From: Eubacterium ramulus
Lineage (GTDB): Bacteria; Bacillota; Clostridia; Lachnospirales; Lachnospiraceae
Assembly: GCF_003122485.1 (NCBI RefSeq)
Contig: NZ_JRFU01000009.1
Location: forward strand, 1-64,000
DNA length: 64,000 nucleotides
Direction: 5' to 3'
The number at the start of each line of letters is the position of its first letter. The stretch's first letter is position 1. Made by a program: the position numbers and the translations under genes. Shown piece by piece: positions 26,282 to 35,150 of this stretch. The notes under the pieces are model-generated. The model ran no database searches, had not been told where the DNA came from, and worked only from the letters and a program-made list of their open reading frames with translations.

Positions 26282-28849
26282 ATGGATAAATTTTCAGTAA
26301 CAGGCATGAGCTGTGCGGCCTGCAGTGCTCATGTGGAAAAAGCGGTGGCGAAGGTACCCGGTGTAACTTCCGTTACCGTCAGTCTGCTGACCAATTCCAT
26401 GAATGTGGAAGGTACGGCAGCACCGTCAGATATTATTCAGGCGGTTACCCAGGCGGGGTATGGCGCTTCTTTGCAGGGGGGAGAGCAGAATACATCCGCA
26501 CCGGCATTTGATGAGGAGGCATTAAAGGATCATGAGACACCAAAATTGCGGAAACGTCTGATCGCTTCTGTTGTGATCCTGATTCCATTAATGTATGTTT
26601 CCATGGGACATATGATGTGGAATTGGCCGCTTCCGTCCTTTATGGCGGGAAATCATGTGGCCATGGGATTGTATCAGATGCTTCTGACCATTCTGGTTAT
26701 GATCATTAACCAGAAGTTTTTTATCAGTGGATTTACAAGTCTGCTGCATAAGTCTCCAAACATGGATACGCTGGTAGCGCTTGGCTCCGGTGCATCTTTT
26801 GCATACAGTACTTACGCATTATTTGCCATGACCGGCGCACAGATGCGGATGGATATGGATGCTGTAATGCAGTACATGGATGAGTTTTATTTTGAGTCCG
26901 CAGCGATGATCCTGACATTGATCACAGTCGGAAAAATGCTGGAGGCTTATTCCAAAGGAAAAACAACGAATGCATTAAAGAGCCTGATGCAGCTTGCTCC
27001 AAAAAAAGCAACGATTCTGCGGGACGGCGAGAAAGTTCCTGTTCCGGTAGAACAGGTACAGATCGGAGATATTTTTGTTGTTCGTCCGGGCGAGAGCGTT
27101 CCGGTGGACGGTGTGATCATTGAGGGAAACAGTGCGTTAAATGAATCTGCTCTGACCGGCGAAAGTATCCCGGTGGACAAGGCAGAGGGTGACAGCGTAT
27201 CTGCAGCTACTTTAAATCAGTCTGGATTCTTAAAATGCCGGGCAACACGAGTTGGAAACGATACAACACTTTCCCAGATCATTCAGATGGTCAGCGATGC
27301 GGCTGCAACAAAAGCACCAATCGCAAAAGTTGCAGATAAAGTATCCGGTGTTTTTGTGCCGGCAGTTATTTCTATCGCAATAGTGACAATTATTGTATGG
27401 CTTTTAGTTGGTCAGGATTTCGGTTTTGCGCTGGCAAGAGGAATTTCCGTACTGGTGATCAGCTGCCCGTGTGCATTAGGTCTTGCGACACCGGTTGCCA
27501 TCATGGTTGGAAACGGCGTTGGTGCGAAAAACGGTGTGTTATTTAAGACAGCAGTATCTCTGGAAGAGACCGGAAAAGTCGATATTGTAGCATTGGATAA
27601 GACCGGTACGATTACACAGGGTGAACCGAAAGTAACAGATATGATACCGGGTGAGGGTATCACAAAAGACACATTAATGCAGACCGCATTAGCATTGGAG
27701 TTAAAGAGTGAGCATCCGCTGGCAAAAGCCATTGTGGCTTACGGCGAGGAACAGCAGATTACCGTTTCTGCCGCTGATGATTTTCAGGCAATGCCGGGAA
27801 ATGGTCTGTCAGGAATTGTTTCTGGTGCGCGTGTGTTTGGCGGAAATCTGAAATTTATTTCCGGAAAAACAACCGTTTCCGAGCAGATGCAGCGTCAGGC
27901 AGAAGAACTTGCAAAACAGGGAAAAACACCGCTGTTTTTTGCAACAGAAGAGAAACTTTTTGGTATTATTGCGGTAGCGGATGTTATCAAAGAAGACAGT
28001 CCGCAGGCAATTTCCCAGCTTCAGAATATGGGAATTGAGGTTGTTATGCTGACTGGCGATAATGAGCGTACTGCGGAAGCAATTGGTGCGCAGGCAGGTG
28101 TAGATCAGGTTATTGCAGGTGTCCTGCCAGATGGTAAGGAACGTGTGATCCGTGAATTGCAGCAGCGTGGAAAAGTTGCCATGGTCGGTGATGGAATCAA
28201 TGATGCTCCGGCGTTAACCCGTGCGGATATGGGAATTGCCATTGGAGCAGGTGCAGATGTGGCACTGGATGCGGCAGATGTGGTTCTGGTAAAGAGCAGT
28301 CTTTCCGATGTGCCGGCTGCCATTCGTCTGAGTCGTGCAGTACTTCGAAATATTCACGAAAATCTGTTCTGGGCGTTTATTTATAACGTAATAGGTATTC
28401 CGATTGCCGCCGGAGTGTGGTATCATTGGTTTGGACTGAAATTAAACCCAATGTTCGGAGCGGCAGCGATGAGTCTGTCCAGCTTCTGCGTGGTAACAAA
28501 TGCGCTGCGTCTGAATTTTGTAAAGGTTTACAGTACAAAGAGAGATAAAAAGAAAAATCATAAAAAGAATCAGAATCAGCAGGATGTACAGATCGTAGTA
28601 GATACAGATGTAATGGCTGAAAAACAGGAGGAGAATGATATGGAGAAAGTAATCGAGATCAAAGGTATGATGTGCGGACACTGCGAGGCACATGTAAAGA
28701 AAGCGTTAGAGGCATTAGAGGGTGTTGCATCCGCAGAGGCAAGCCATGAGAAAGGAACTGCTGTTGTTCAGTTATCCGGTTCCGTTGATGATGCCGCACT
28801 GAAAAAAGCAGTAGAAGAGGAAGGTTACGAGGTAACTGGAATACGCTAG
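26282..28849 (+). CDS. copA: copper-exporting P1B ATPase CopA with a fused C-terminal CopZ-like domain
   Basis: CopA pumps Cu(I) out of the cytoplasm. The 855-aa product has an N-terminal heavy-metal domain (GMSCAAC, Cys11 and Cys14), membrane helices with the ion-site CPC (395-397), actuator TGES, phosphorylation site DKTGT (Asp439), SEHPLAKA and GDGINDAPAL. After the last helices and a Lys/Asn/Gln-rich linker (about 745-785) there is a second, C-terminal heavy-metal domain (GMMCGHC, Cys798 and Cys801). Most CopA proteins have such domains only at the N terminus. I chose ATG 26282, 9 nt after GAGGTG. A GTG at 26270 overlaps the site. Confidence 0.95.
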   Translation: MDKFSVTGMSCAACSAHVEKAVAKVPGVTSVTVSLLTNSMNVEGTAAPSDIIQAVTQAGYGASLQGGEQNTSAPAFDEEALKDHETPKLRKRLIASVVILIPLMYVSMGHMMWNWPLPSFMAGNHVAMGLYQMLLTILVMIINQKFFISGFTSLLHKSPNMDTLVALGSGASFAYSTYALFAMTGAQMRMDMDAVMQYMDEFYFESAAMILTLITVGKMLEAYSKGKTTNALKSLMQLAPKKATILRDGEKVPVPVEQVQIGDIFVVRPGESVPVDGVIIEGNSALNESALTGESIPVDKAEGDSVSAATLNQSGFLKCRATRVGNDTTLSQIIQMVSDAAATKAPIAKVADKVSGVFVPAVISIAIVTIIVWLLVGQDFGFALARGISVLVISCPCALGLATPVAIMVGNGVGAKNGVLFKTAVSLEETGKVDIVALDKTGTITQGEPKVTDMIPGEGITKDTLMQTALALELKSEHPLAKAIVAYGEEQQITVSAADDFQAMPGNGLSGIVSGARVFGGNLKFISGKTTVSEQMQRQAEELAKQGKTPLFFATEEKLFGIIAVADVIKEDSPQAISQLQNMGIEVVMLTGDNERTAEAIGAQAGVDQVIAGVLPDGKERVIRELQQRGKVAMVGDGINDAPALTRADMGIAIGAGADVALDAADVVLVKSSLSDVPAAIRLSRAVLRNIHENLFWAFIYNVIGIPIAAGVWYHWFGLKLNPMFGAAAMSLSSFCVVTNALRLNFVKVYSTKRDKKKNHKKNQNQQDVQIVVDTDVMAEKQEENDMEKVIEIKGMMCGHCEAHVKKALEALEGVASAEASHEKGTAVVQLSGSVDDAALKKAVEEEGYEVTGIR
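28640..28849 (+). CDS. possible internally initiated CopZ copper chaperone within copA
   Basis: An ATG (28640), in frame with copA, has a perfect AGGAGG 8 nt upstream and opens a 69-aa product, exactly the size of a free CopZ chaperone with MxCxxC (GMMCGHC). The codons before it form a low-complexity linker. A free copZ after copA is common in relatives, so this could be a former separate gene fused by loss of the copA stop. Internal initiation would give both CopA-CopZ and free CopZ. E. coli makes free CopA(Z) by frameshifting, so a dual product has precedent. Expression is not shown. Confidence 0.45.
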   Translation: MEKVIEIKGMMCGHCEAHVKKALEALEGVASAEASHEKGTAVVQLSGSVDDAALKKAVEEEGYEVTGIR

Positions 28850-28988
28850 GATATTATTTTGCATCAGATGAAAGAGGAATCAAATTGCTATGAATGATGA
28901 GGGGCAAAAATTCTGGTTAAATATTTCTGAATCTGATATAATACCTAACGCAATGAAAAGGCATTTTGGAATAAAAATTATATGAATG

Positions 28989-29049
28989 AGAATGTCACTT
29001 TGGGTATTCCATATGCGATTGTATATGTGAGTATGCAAAGTGGCATTCT
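28989..29049 (+). other. long hairpin in the leader of the HAD-nuclease gene
   Basis: Arms of 13 nt (28989-29001 and 29037-29049) pair with one G-U. The loop holds a further CATAT/ATATG stem. It lies 26 bp before the start codon and after a TATAAT at 28937-28942. The T-run needed for a terminator is absent. Confidence 0.5.
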
Positions 29050-29075
29050 TTGGGTTAAAAAAAGGCAGGTAAGTT

Positions 29076-30836
29076 ATGGCAAAAATCAAGCATTTAATAT
29101 TTGACATGGGAAATGTACTCATTCGTTATGATCCGGAAGTTCCATTGCGGGAATACGTTTCGTCAGAGGAAGCAAGAGACCTGATCCGGAAAGAACTGTT
29201 TCAGGGACCGGAATGGGTAGAACGGGACAGAGGAACGATTTCGATTGAAGAAATGTATGAAAGCGTGGCAAAAAGAATCCCGGAGCAATATCATGAAGAA
29301 TTGAAGAAATGTGTGTATGGTTGGGATATCTGTATGGAACCACTGGAGAAATCGGTAAAATTGTGTGAGGATGCGCGAAAATGGGGTTACCAGACGTATG
29401 TGCTTTCCAATGCAGCAGCAGATGAGTTTTATCGGTATTTCCCGAAATTTTCTCCGTTAGAAGCATTTGACGGCGTCATGGTATCTTCTGAGGTGCATCT
29501 GATCAAACCGGACGTACGGATTTATGAATGTCTGTTAGAAAAATATCAGTTAAAACCAGAAGAATGTCTGTTTTTCGATGATCGGAAGGATAACGTGGAA
29601 GGTGCCCGAGAAGCTGGTATGCAGGCGATGGTGTTTACAGAAGATTATGAGAGTCTGCGAACATTTTTAAAGGAACAAGCCGGAATAATGGACGGTGAGA
29701 TGAATGTGGATTCTTCAAATAACGAAAAGGAAAAAGAAATAAAAATAACGGAGAATACAAAAATTACAGAAGCAGGTGCTACATCTGCAACATCCGAAAA
29801 GAAAAAGGATTTATTACATAAAGTGACAAAAACAATGCGTGCAGTATTGATTCCGCTGATCGTGGCAGCAACCGTCCTTACTTCGGCGTGTTCCCTGTCT
29901 CCGGCGCCGGAACCGCGTACCACACAGGAGGAAAATGGCGGTCAGGCAGTCACAGAACAGCAGGGTCAGTCTGCAGATAGCAGTACTGCATCACAGAGCA
30001 GCGAAAGTATATCACTGGACAGTATTCCGGCATATTCCGGTCAGTCTTATGTAACGATCAATAATAATGTACCTGATTTTACAGATGCTGATATGCAGAC
30101 AACATCTTATGAGGATTATTCAGAGCTGGACAGTCTTGGCAGATGTGGCGTGGCAAATGCAATCGTCGGAATTGATCTGATGCCGACAGAAGAACGTGGA
30201 GCTATTGGTCAGGTAAAACCAAGCGGCTGGCATACAATTAAGTATGAGGGTATTGATGGTAACTATTTATATAATCGCTGTCATCTGATCGGATATCAGC
30301 TCAGCGGTGAAAACGCCAACGAGAAGAATCTGATCACAGGAACACGTTATCTGAACGTGACAGGAATGTTGCCTTTTGAGGATGAAGTAGCAGATTATGT
30401 AAAACAGAACAATGCGCATGTGCGTTATCGTGTAACTCCGATTTTTGAAGGGGACAATCTGGTAGCATCCGGTGTGCAGATGGAAGCAAAATCTGTGGAA
30501 GATAACGGAGCAGGTGTCTGCTATAATGTCTATGTCTACAATGTGCAGCCGGGAGTTGTCATTGATTATGCTACCGGAGACAGCAGGAAGGCAACCGATG
30601 AGGAGGCAGCGGCACAGTCCGCATCTACATCCACAGCCACATCTACACCGTCTGGTCAGCAGTCTCAGGCAACGGAAAAGACATATGTGTTAAATACGAA
30701 TACAATGAAATATCATACGCCGGATTGTTCCAGTGTAGCGGATATCAAGGAAAATAATCGGCAGGAATTTACCGGAACCGCGGCAGAACTTCAGCAGCAG
30801 GGATATGAACCATGTGGCAGATGCCATCCGGAATAA
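29076..30836 (+). CDS. HAD-family hydrolase fused to a membrane-linked DNA/RNA non-specific nuclease
   Basis: Residues 1-205 are a HAD-IA hydrolase (FDMGNVLI with Asp10, LSNAA, VHLIKPD, FFDDRKDNV). A Lys/Glu-rich linker leads to a hydrophobic segment from Met254 (MRAVLIPLIVAATVLTSAC) with a lipobox-like Cys272. Then come a Ser/Thr/Gln-rich stretch and a beta-beta-alpha nuclease domain with YNRCHLIGYQLSGENANEKNLITGT, whose His403 is the likely general base (DRGHL in EndA-type nucleases). The C terminus has a Cys-rich segment (PDCSSV, PCGRCHPE). A cytosolic phosphatase joined to a secreted nuclease is unusual. Either it is a type II membrane protein or the nuclease is translated from an internal start (ATG 29835, without a clear ribosome site). 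Confidence 0.8.
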   Translation: MAKIKHLIFDMGNVLIRYDPEVPLREYVSSEEARDLIRKELFQGPEWVERDRGTISIEEMYESVAKRIPEQYHEELKKCVYGWDICMEPLEKSVKLCEDARKWGYQTYVLSNAAADEFYRYFPKFSPLEAFDGVMVSSEVHLIKPDVRIYECLLEKYQLKPEECLFFDDRKDNVEGAREAGMQAMVFTEDYESLRTFLKEQAGIMDGEMNVDSSNNEKEKEIKITENTKITEAGATSATSEKKKDLLHKVTKTMRAVLIPLIVAATVLTSACSLSPAPEPRTTQEENGGQAVTEQQGQSADSSTASQSSESISLDSIPAYSGQSYVTINNNVPDFTDADMQTTSYEDYSELDSLGRCGVANAIVGIDLMPTEERGAIGQVKPSGWHTIKYEGIDGNYLYNRCHLIGYQLSGENANEKNLITGTRYLNVTGMLPFEDEVADYVKQNNAHVRYRVTPIFEGDNLVASGVQMEAKSVEDNGAGVCYNVYVYNVQPGVVIDYATGDSRKATDEEAAAQSASTSTATSTPSGQQSQATEKTYVLNTNTMKYHTPDCSSVADIKENNRQEFTGTAAELQQQGYEPCGRCHPE

Positions 30837-30944
30837 AGAAAATAAAAAATGTATTATGTTAGATTGCAATAAAATACATAAGCATAGGATTTACATGCAT
30901 TTATAGTAATTATGATTGCACAATATAATTTCAAAAATAAGCAG

Positions 30945-30975
30945 CAGGAAGGGAAAAAATATCCCTTCCTGTTTC
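30945..30975. terminator. terminator hairpin between the nuclease gene and the araC-like gene
   Basis: Perfect 10-bp stem (30945-30954 with 30962-30971, CAGGAAGGGA) and 7-nt loop, followed by TTT on the plus strand and by an AT-rich stretch on the minus strand. It probably serves the convergent genes on both sides. Confidence 0.7.
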
Positions 30976-30979
30976 TGTA

Positions 30980-31873
30980 TCATCGCGTATTGCGATACTC
31001 CCTAGGGGTACATCCCATGATCGACTTAAATGTTTTCGTAAAATAGCTTGGACTGGAAAATCCACAACTATTGCAGATATCAATGATACTTTGTTCCCCG
31101 GAATCCAGCATGTGACAGGCTTTTTCAATCCGATAGTGGATCAGATACTGGATCGGTGATTGCCGGATGACGTTGCGGAAGGAACGCTGGACTTCCCGTT
31201 CGCAGATATTGGCAGTTTGTGCCAGCTGTTTCAGAGAAATTGATTCGGTATAATTATTTTGGATATACCGGATCATTTTTTTGATATGCTGCATTTCCTG
31301 AGAACTTTCGTTCTGACTGTGGGAAGCAAGCTCCGTCCGGTTTTGTGCCAGCAGAAGAAAAATCCGGGATAATTTTTCACGGATATAAAATTCATAGCCA
31401 AAGGGCTTTTCACGGGCAGATTCCGTAGCATCGGAAACCAGAGCAATGATTTCTTTTTCCCAGGGAACCGCAGGGGTCAGATGTATGTAGGGCAGGGAAA
31501 TGCTGGATGTCGCAATGGGTGCCATATATTTTTGCCAGAAGACCGTATGTTTGGAACTATAGATCAGACGTCCATGAAAGACAAGGTCTTCTTTGTAAAA
31601 ATCTTTTGTAGCCTTGGTCGTTTCCTGAGAATGTAACGTTCCGGTATTGATAAAAATAGCATCACCGGCGTGCAGTGTCAGGTGGTCGGTTCCGACCGAT
31701 AGCGGACAGGAGCCGCTTCGGACAATGGATAATTCATATTCTTCGTGCCAGTGCCAGCGTATATCGTGGGTATTGGCATCGGTATAATAGGCGGCACAGG
31801 GAAATGTGGTATCACCGTGTGCACGGTTTTCCCAGAAATCGTCCTGAACCGAGATTGTTATAGTATTTTTCAT
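30980..31873 (-). CDS. AraC-family transcriptional regulator
   Basis: The 297-aa protein has an N-terminal cupin-like sensing domain (WHWHEEYELSIVRSGS, HAGDAIFINTGTLHS) and a C-terminal AraC DNA-binding domain with two helix-turn-helix units (SLKQLAQTANICEREVQRSFRNVI; IIDICNSCGFSSPSYFTKTFK, read in parts), ending with GCTPREYRN. The effector is unknown, possibly a sugar or an aromatic compound. ATG 31873 is 6 nt after TGGAG. An ATG 12 nt earlier lacks spacing. It is divergent from the MATE gene, 141 bp away, and probably controls it. Confidence 0.9.
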   Translation of the reverse strand: MKNTITISVQDDFWENRAHGDTTFPCAAYYTDANTHDIRWHWHEEYELSIVRSGSCPLSVGTDHLTLHAGDAIFINTGTLHSQETTKATKDFYKEDLVFHGRLIYSSKHTVFWQKYMAPIATSSISLPYIHLTPAVPWEKEIIALVSDATESAREKPFGYEFYIREKLSRIFLLLAQNRTELASHSQNESSQEMQHIKKMIRYIQNNYTESISLKQLAQTANICEREVQRSFRNVIRQSPIQYLIHYRIEKACHMLDSGEQSIIDICNSCGFSSPSYFTKTFKSIMGCTPREYRNTR

Positions 31874-32014
31874 AATTATCTCCATATCAATATAAAAAAG
31901 TCGCTTTTGTTATATTTTATGTCAGTTCTGTTATGGATGCAAGACTATATTTGCTATAGTATAGAGTGAGTTTTGAAAGAGATTTCATCAGAGAGATTTG
32001 AGGAGGAGTATCAT

Positions 32015-33334
32015 ATGACAAAAGACATGACTTCAGGTTCCACCCTGCGGCATATTATAAATTTTGCAGTTCCATTGTGTATGGGAATGTTGTTCCAGCA
32101 GCTGTACAGTATGGTAGATACCATGATTGTTGGAAAGGTGCTTGGTGTGCAGCCACTGGCAGGTGTCGGTGCCACGGGATCTTTGAACTTTATGATCATC
32201 TGGTTTTGCCTGGGTATCTGCAATGGTTTTTCCATTCCAATCGCACAGGCATTTGGTGCAAGCAAAGAAGTGGAATTGCGGCGCTATGTGGCAAACAGCA
32301 CCTGGCTGTGTGTGTTTTTCAGCATTGTGATCACCTTTTTTGTATGTATTTTCACCAGAAATATGCTGGTGCTTTTGAAAACTCCGGAGGATATTTTTGA
32401 ATATGCCTATATTTACATATTGATCATTTTCCTTGGAATTCCATGCACGTTTTTATATAATTTTCTGGCAGGTGTGGCGAGAGCACTGGGGGATTCCAAA
32501 ACACCGCTGATGTTTTTGATCTTGTCTTCGGTTATGAACATTGCACTGGATTTTATTTTGATGATTCCGATTCCGCTTGGTGTGGCAGGAGCAGCGATTG
32601 CAACCGTGATTTCTCAGGGCGTATCCGGCGGTATCTGTCTGATCTATATGAAAAAGAAGTTTCCAATTCTAAAGGCAAGCCGTGATGAGTGGCGTATGCG
32701 TGGCAATTACATGAAACGGCTCTGTGCCATTGGTGTGCCGATGGGATTACAGTATTCCATTACAGCAATCGGCTCTCTGGTGATCACTGCCGCCGTTAAT
32801 GTACTTGGTGCGACAGCGGTAGCAGGCGTAACAGCAGCGCAGAAGATTAACAACCTGATCACCTGTCCGTTGGAGTCATTGGGACAGACCATGGCACCAT
32901 ATACCGGACAGAACATTGGTGCAGGCAAAAAGGAACGTGTCAGTGATGGTGTAAAAAAAGCATCAATCTGTGGATTTGTATGGTCAGCGATCTGCATTCC
33001 AATCGTGTTATTATTTGGAAAACCGATGACATTGCTGTTTTTGAGTGAGCCAAATGCGGAAGTAGTGAACTATTCCTTCCTGTTTTTGCTGGTGTCTACC
33101 CTTGGCTATTGTCTGCTCACACTGGTTGGAACTGTGCGTTTTTCCATTCAGGGTATGGGATATTCCGGCTTTGCCATGACAGCAGGAGTGCTTGAGATGG
33201 CAGCAAGAACCATTGCGGGTGTTGTGCTGGCACCGTTGATGGGATATATGGGAATCTGCCTGTCAAATGTGCTGGCGTGGATTTTTGCGGATGCATTTTT
33301 GCTGCCGGCGTTCCGACATTGTATTAAAAAGTAG
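32015..33334 (+). CDS. MATE-family multidrug/metabolite efflux transporter
   Basis: The 439-aa product is a twelve-helix cation-coupled antiporter of the MATE (MatE/DinF-type) family. The N terminus has LRHIINFAVPLCMGMLFQQLY and VDTMIVGKVLG, the second half TAAQKINNLITCPLESLGQTMAPYTGQNIGAGK, which show the internal duplication of the family. ATG 32015 follows AGGAGG at 8 nt. A TTG at 31973 would add 14 residues but has no site. The divergent AraC-like gene is the likely regulator. The substrate is unknown. Confidence 0.92.
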   Translation: MTKDMTSGSTLRHIINFAVPLCMGMLFQQLYSMVDTMIVGKVLGVQPLAGVGATGSLNFMIIWFCLGICNGFSIPIAQAFGASKEVELRRYVANSTWLCVFFSIVITFFVCIFTRNMLVLLKTPEDIFEYAYIYILIIFLGIPCTFLYNFLAGVARALGDSKTPLMFLILSSVMNIALDFILMIPIPLGVAGAAIATVISQGVSGGICLIYMKKKFPILKASRDEWRMRGNYMKRLCAIGVPMGLQYSITAIGSLVITAAVNVLGATAVAGVTAAQKINNLITCPLESLGQTMAPYTGQNIGAGKKERVSDGVKKASICGFVWSAICIPIVLLFGKPMTLLFLSEPNAEVVNYSFLFLLVSTLGYCLLTLVGTVRFSIQGMGYSGFAMTAGVLEMAARTIAGVVLAPLMGYMGICLSNVLAWIFADAFLLPAFRHCIKK

Positions 33335-33451
33335 CGGTGCAAGAATAAAAACAGAAACGAAAAATATATGCGATGATACAAAGAAATGCATAAAAGCCTG
33401 TAATGATGTGAAAAACAGAATGATATGAAATGATGTCGTTCGTAAATTAAA

Positions 33452-33491
33452 AAAAGCCGAAACATAGGAAAAATCCTGTGCTTCGGCTTTT
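33452..33491. terminator. bidirectional terminator between the MATE gene and xpt
   Basis: Stem AAAAGCCGAA (33452-33461) pairs with TTCGGCTTTT (33482-33491), continued after single unpaired bases by a seven-pair stem (33463-33469 with 33474-33480, one G-U) around four A. A-run and T-run flank it on both strands. Confidence 0.85.
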
Positions 33492-33521
33492 GCATTTTGG
33501 GTTGAAAGGATAATCGGTTGA

Positions 33522-34103
33522 TTATGCTTCTTCCGGAATAAATTCGATATGATTTTCTGCCAGTTTGGAAATTCTTGCCAGTGAATATACATGAATTCCC
33601 TGCTCATTTAATTTGTCACGTCCCGGCTGGAAAGATTTCTCAATCAGGATACCAAGTCCGGCAACGGTAGCATGTGCTTTTCTTAAAAGACGGATCGCAC
33701 CGGTTGCGGCTTCTCCGTTGGCAAGGAAGTCATCGATGATCAGAACGTGATCTGTCTCATCAATCTGTTCAGCAGAAAGTGTTAATTCATAGCTGGTTCC
33801 CTTGGTAAAAGAAGTTACCATTGTCTGATAAAGATTTTTGTTCAGTACTTTGGATGGCTGCTTTTTCAGGATCACCATTGGGATTCCCATTTCGATGGCT
33901 GTTGTAAGGGCAGGAGCAATACCTGAACTTTCAATGGTGACAACCTTTGTAATTCCCTGACCTGCAAAATGTGCGGCGAAATCTTTTCCGATCTCTTTCA
34001 TCAGAAATGGATCAACCTTGTGATTGATAAAACTGTCCACCTTTAAAATATCTTCATTAACGGCAACGCCGTCTGTCTTAATCTTTTCTTCCAGTAACTG
34101 CAT
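33522..34103 (-). CDS. xpt: xanthine phosphoribosyltransferase
   Basis: Xpt makes XMP from xanthine and PRPP for purine salvage. The 193-aa product has the normal length and the family motifs: [30 protein letters not shown] (read in parts), [21 protein letters not shown] and the PRPP-binding [16 protein letters not shown]. In Bacillus xpt is controlled by a guanine riboswitch. I find no match here in the 160-bp upstream stretch. A 6-bp GC-rich hairpin is present at 34126-34140 in the leader, 23-37 bp from the start. The promoter may be the TATAAT of GCTATAATAGC. Confidence 0.95.
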   Translation of the reverse strand: MQLLEEKIKTDGVAVNEDILKVDSFINHKVDPFLMKEIGKDFAAHFAGQGITKVVTIESSGIAPALTTAIEMGIPMVILKKQPSKVLNKNLYQTMVTSFTKGTSYELTLSAEQIDETDHVLIIDDFLANGEAATGAIRLLRKAHATVAGLGILIEKSFQPGRDKLNEQGIHVYSLARISKLAENHIEFIPEEA

Positions 34104-34125
34104 GATATTCCTCCACTATGTTTTC

Positions 34126-34140
34126 ACCGGAACGTCCGGT
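34126..34140 (-). other. hairpin in the xpt leader
   Basis: ACCGGA and TCCGGT (34126-34131, 34135-34140) form a perfect 6-bp stem with a 3-nt loop, close to the xpt ribosome site. It lacks the features of a purine riboswitch. Confidence 0.35.
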
Positions 34141-34232
34141 CAATAATTTAAAGCTATTATAGCACATATTTTTTACATAAAAAAGACTCTCCATTACTTT
34201 TTTCTATGTTTTTAAAATTCTGTTATTTTTTC

Positions 34233-34261
34233 TTTACAGAAATTTCACCTTGTGAAATAAT
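34233..34261 (+). promoter_or_regulatory. promoter placed to give a leaderless rlmH transcript
   Basis: TTTACA (34233-34238), 17 bp, AATAAT (34256-34261). The rlmH ATG begins 7 nt after the -10 box, about where transcription should start, and there is no Shine-Dalgarno sequence. A palindrome (TTTCAC/GTGAAA, 34243-34257) overlaps the spacer and -10 box. Confidence 0.45.
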
Positions 34262-34267
34262 AGCCGT

Positions 34268-34747
34268 ATGAATATTACAATTTATACCGTAGGGAAAATC
34301 AAAGAAAAATTTTACCGTCAGGCGATTGAAGAATACGAAAAACGTCTGGGACGGTACTGCAAACTGAAAATCGTGGAAGTGTCGGATGAGAAGACACCGG
34401 ATCATGCCAGCGATACAGAAACCAGACAGATTAAAGATAAGGAAGGAGAACGTCTGCTCCGTCAGATCAAGGACGGAACGTATCTGATCGCACTGGCAAT
34501 TCAGGGGAAAAAGCTGGATTCGGTTGCTTTTTCTGAAAAAATCGCATCTTTGGGTTTGCATGGAACCAGTGATATCGGATTTGTGATCGGCGGATCTTTG
34601 GGGCTGTCGGATGCAGTGATCAATCGGGCAGATTATTTATTGAGCTTTTCGTACATGACATTTCCGCATCAGCTTATGCGTGTGATTTTGTTAGAGCAGG
34701 TGTATCGGGCATATCGGATCATGTCGAACGAGCCGTATCACAAATAG
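34268..34747 (+). CDS. rlmH: 23S rRNA (pseudouridine-1915-N3) methyltransferase RlmH
   Basis: RlmH methylates the pseudouridine at position 1915 of 23S rRNA, using SAM in a SPOUT trefoil fold. The 159-aa product has all conserved blocks: [38 protein letters not shown] and the C-terminal [34 protein letters not shown] (read in parts). The start is fixed by alignment with other RlmH N termini. No ribosome site is present, and a promoter ends 7 nt before the ATG. Confidence 0.96.
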   Translation: MNITIYTVGKIKEKFYRQAIEEYEKRLGRYCKLKIVEVSDEKTPDHASDTETRQIKDKEGERLLRQIKDGTYLIALAIQGKKLDSVAFSEKIASLGLHGTSDIGFVIGGSLGLSDAVINRADYLLSFSYMTFPHQLMRVILLEQVYRAYRIMSNEPYHK

Positions 34748-34854
34748 TGATCAGATCATAAGCAAAGGCTTGGAAAAATCACACAGTTTTTGAATTGTGC
34801 AGAAAATAACGCACACAGTTATCATAGCATATGATTTTGACCATATATTGAATT

Positions 34855-35136
34855 ATGAAGAAAAAGAAAAAACATATGCTTGTAAAATCGGTGACGGATC
34901 GGTTAGAACTGCCAAAGGATATGATGTTTGGTGTGCCGATCCTGACCATTACCGGTCAGAACGACCTGACCGTGGAAAATTATAAAGGAATTTTGGAATA
35001 CCGGGAAGATAAGATCCGGCTTTCTCTGAAACAGGGGCAGGTGGAGATCTGCGGAACGCATCTGAAAATTGAATACTATACCGGCGAGGACATGAAAATC
35101 AGCGGACAGATCGATAAACTGGAATATGGCAGATAG
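34855..35136 (+). CDS. yqfC: YqfC-family sporulation protein
   Basis: YqfC is a small sporulation protein conserved next to YqfD, expressed in the mother cell in Bacillus. The 93-aa product has the core LELPKDMMFGVPILTITGQNDLTVENYKGILEY (read in parts) and ends with IEYYTGEDMKISGQI. Like rlmH, it lacks a convincing ribosome site. The start may be the ATG at 34855 or the one at 34876. A CATATATT at 34842-34849 resembles a sigma-E -10 element, but that would leave almost no leader. yqfD starts 14 bp after the stop. Confidence 0.88.
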   Translation: MKKKKKHMLVKSVTDRLELPKDMMFGVPILTITGQNDLTVENYKGILEYREDKIRLSLKQGQVEICGTHLKIEYYTGEDMKISGQIDKLEYGR

Positions 35137-35150
35137 GGAGCGATGCGTCA

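Noticed and set aside
33980-34260. Purine (guanine) riboswitch upstream of xpt
   Set aside because: The conserved three-way-junction bases are not recognisable. Only a 6-bp hairpin is present.
34822-34849. Sigma-E promoter of yqfC
   Set aside because: TCATAG and CATATATT resemble the consensus, but the -10 box would end 5 bp before the ATG at 34855, and the match is too loose to list.
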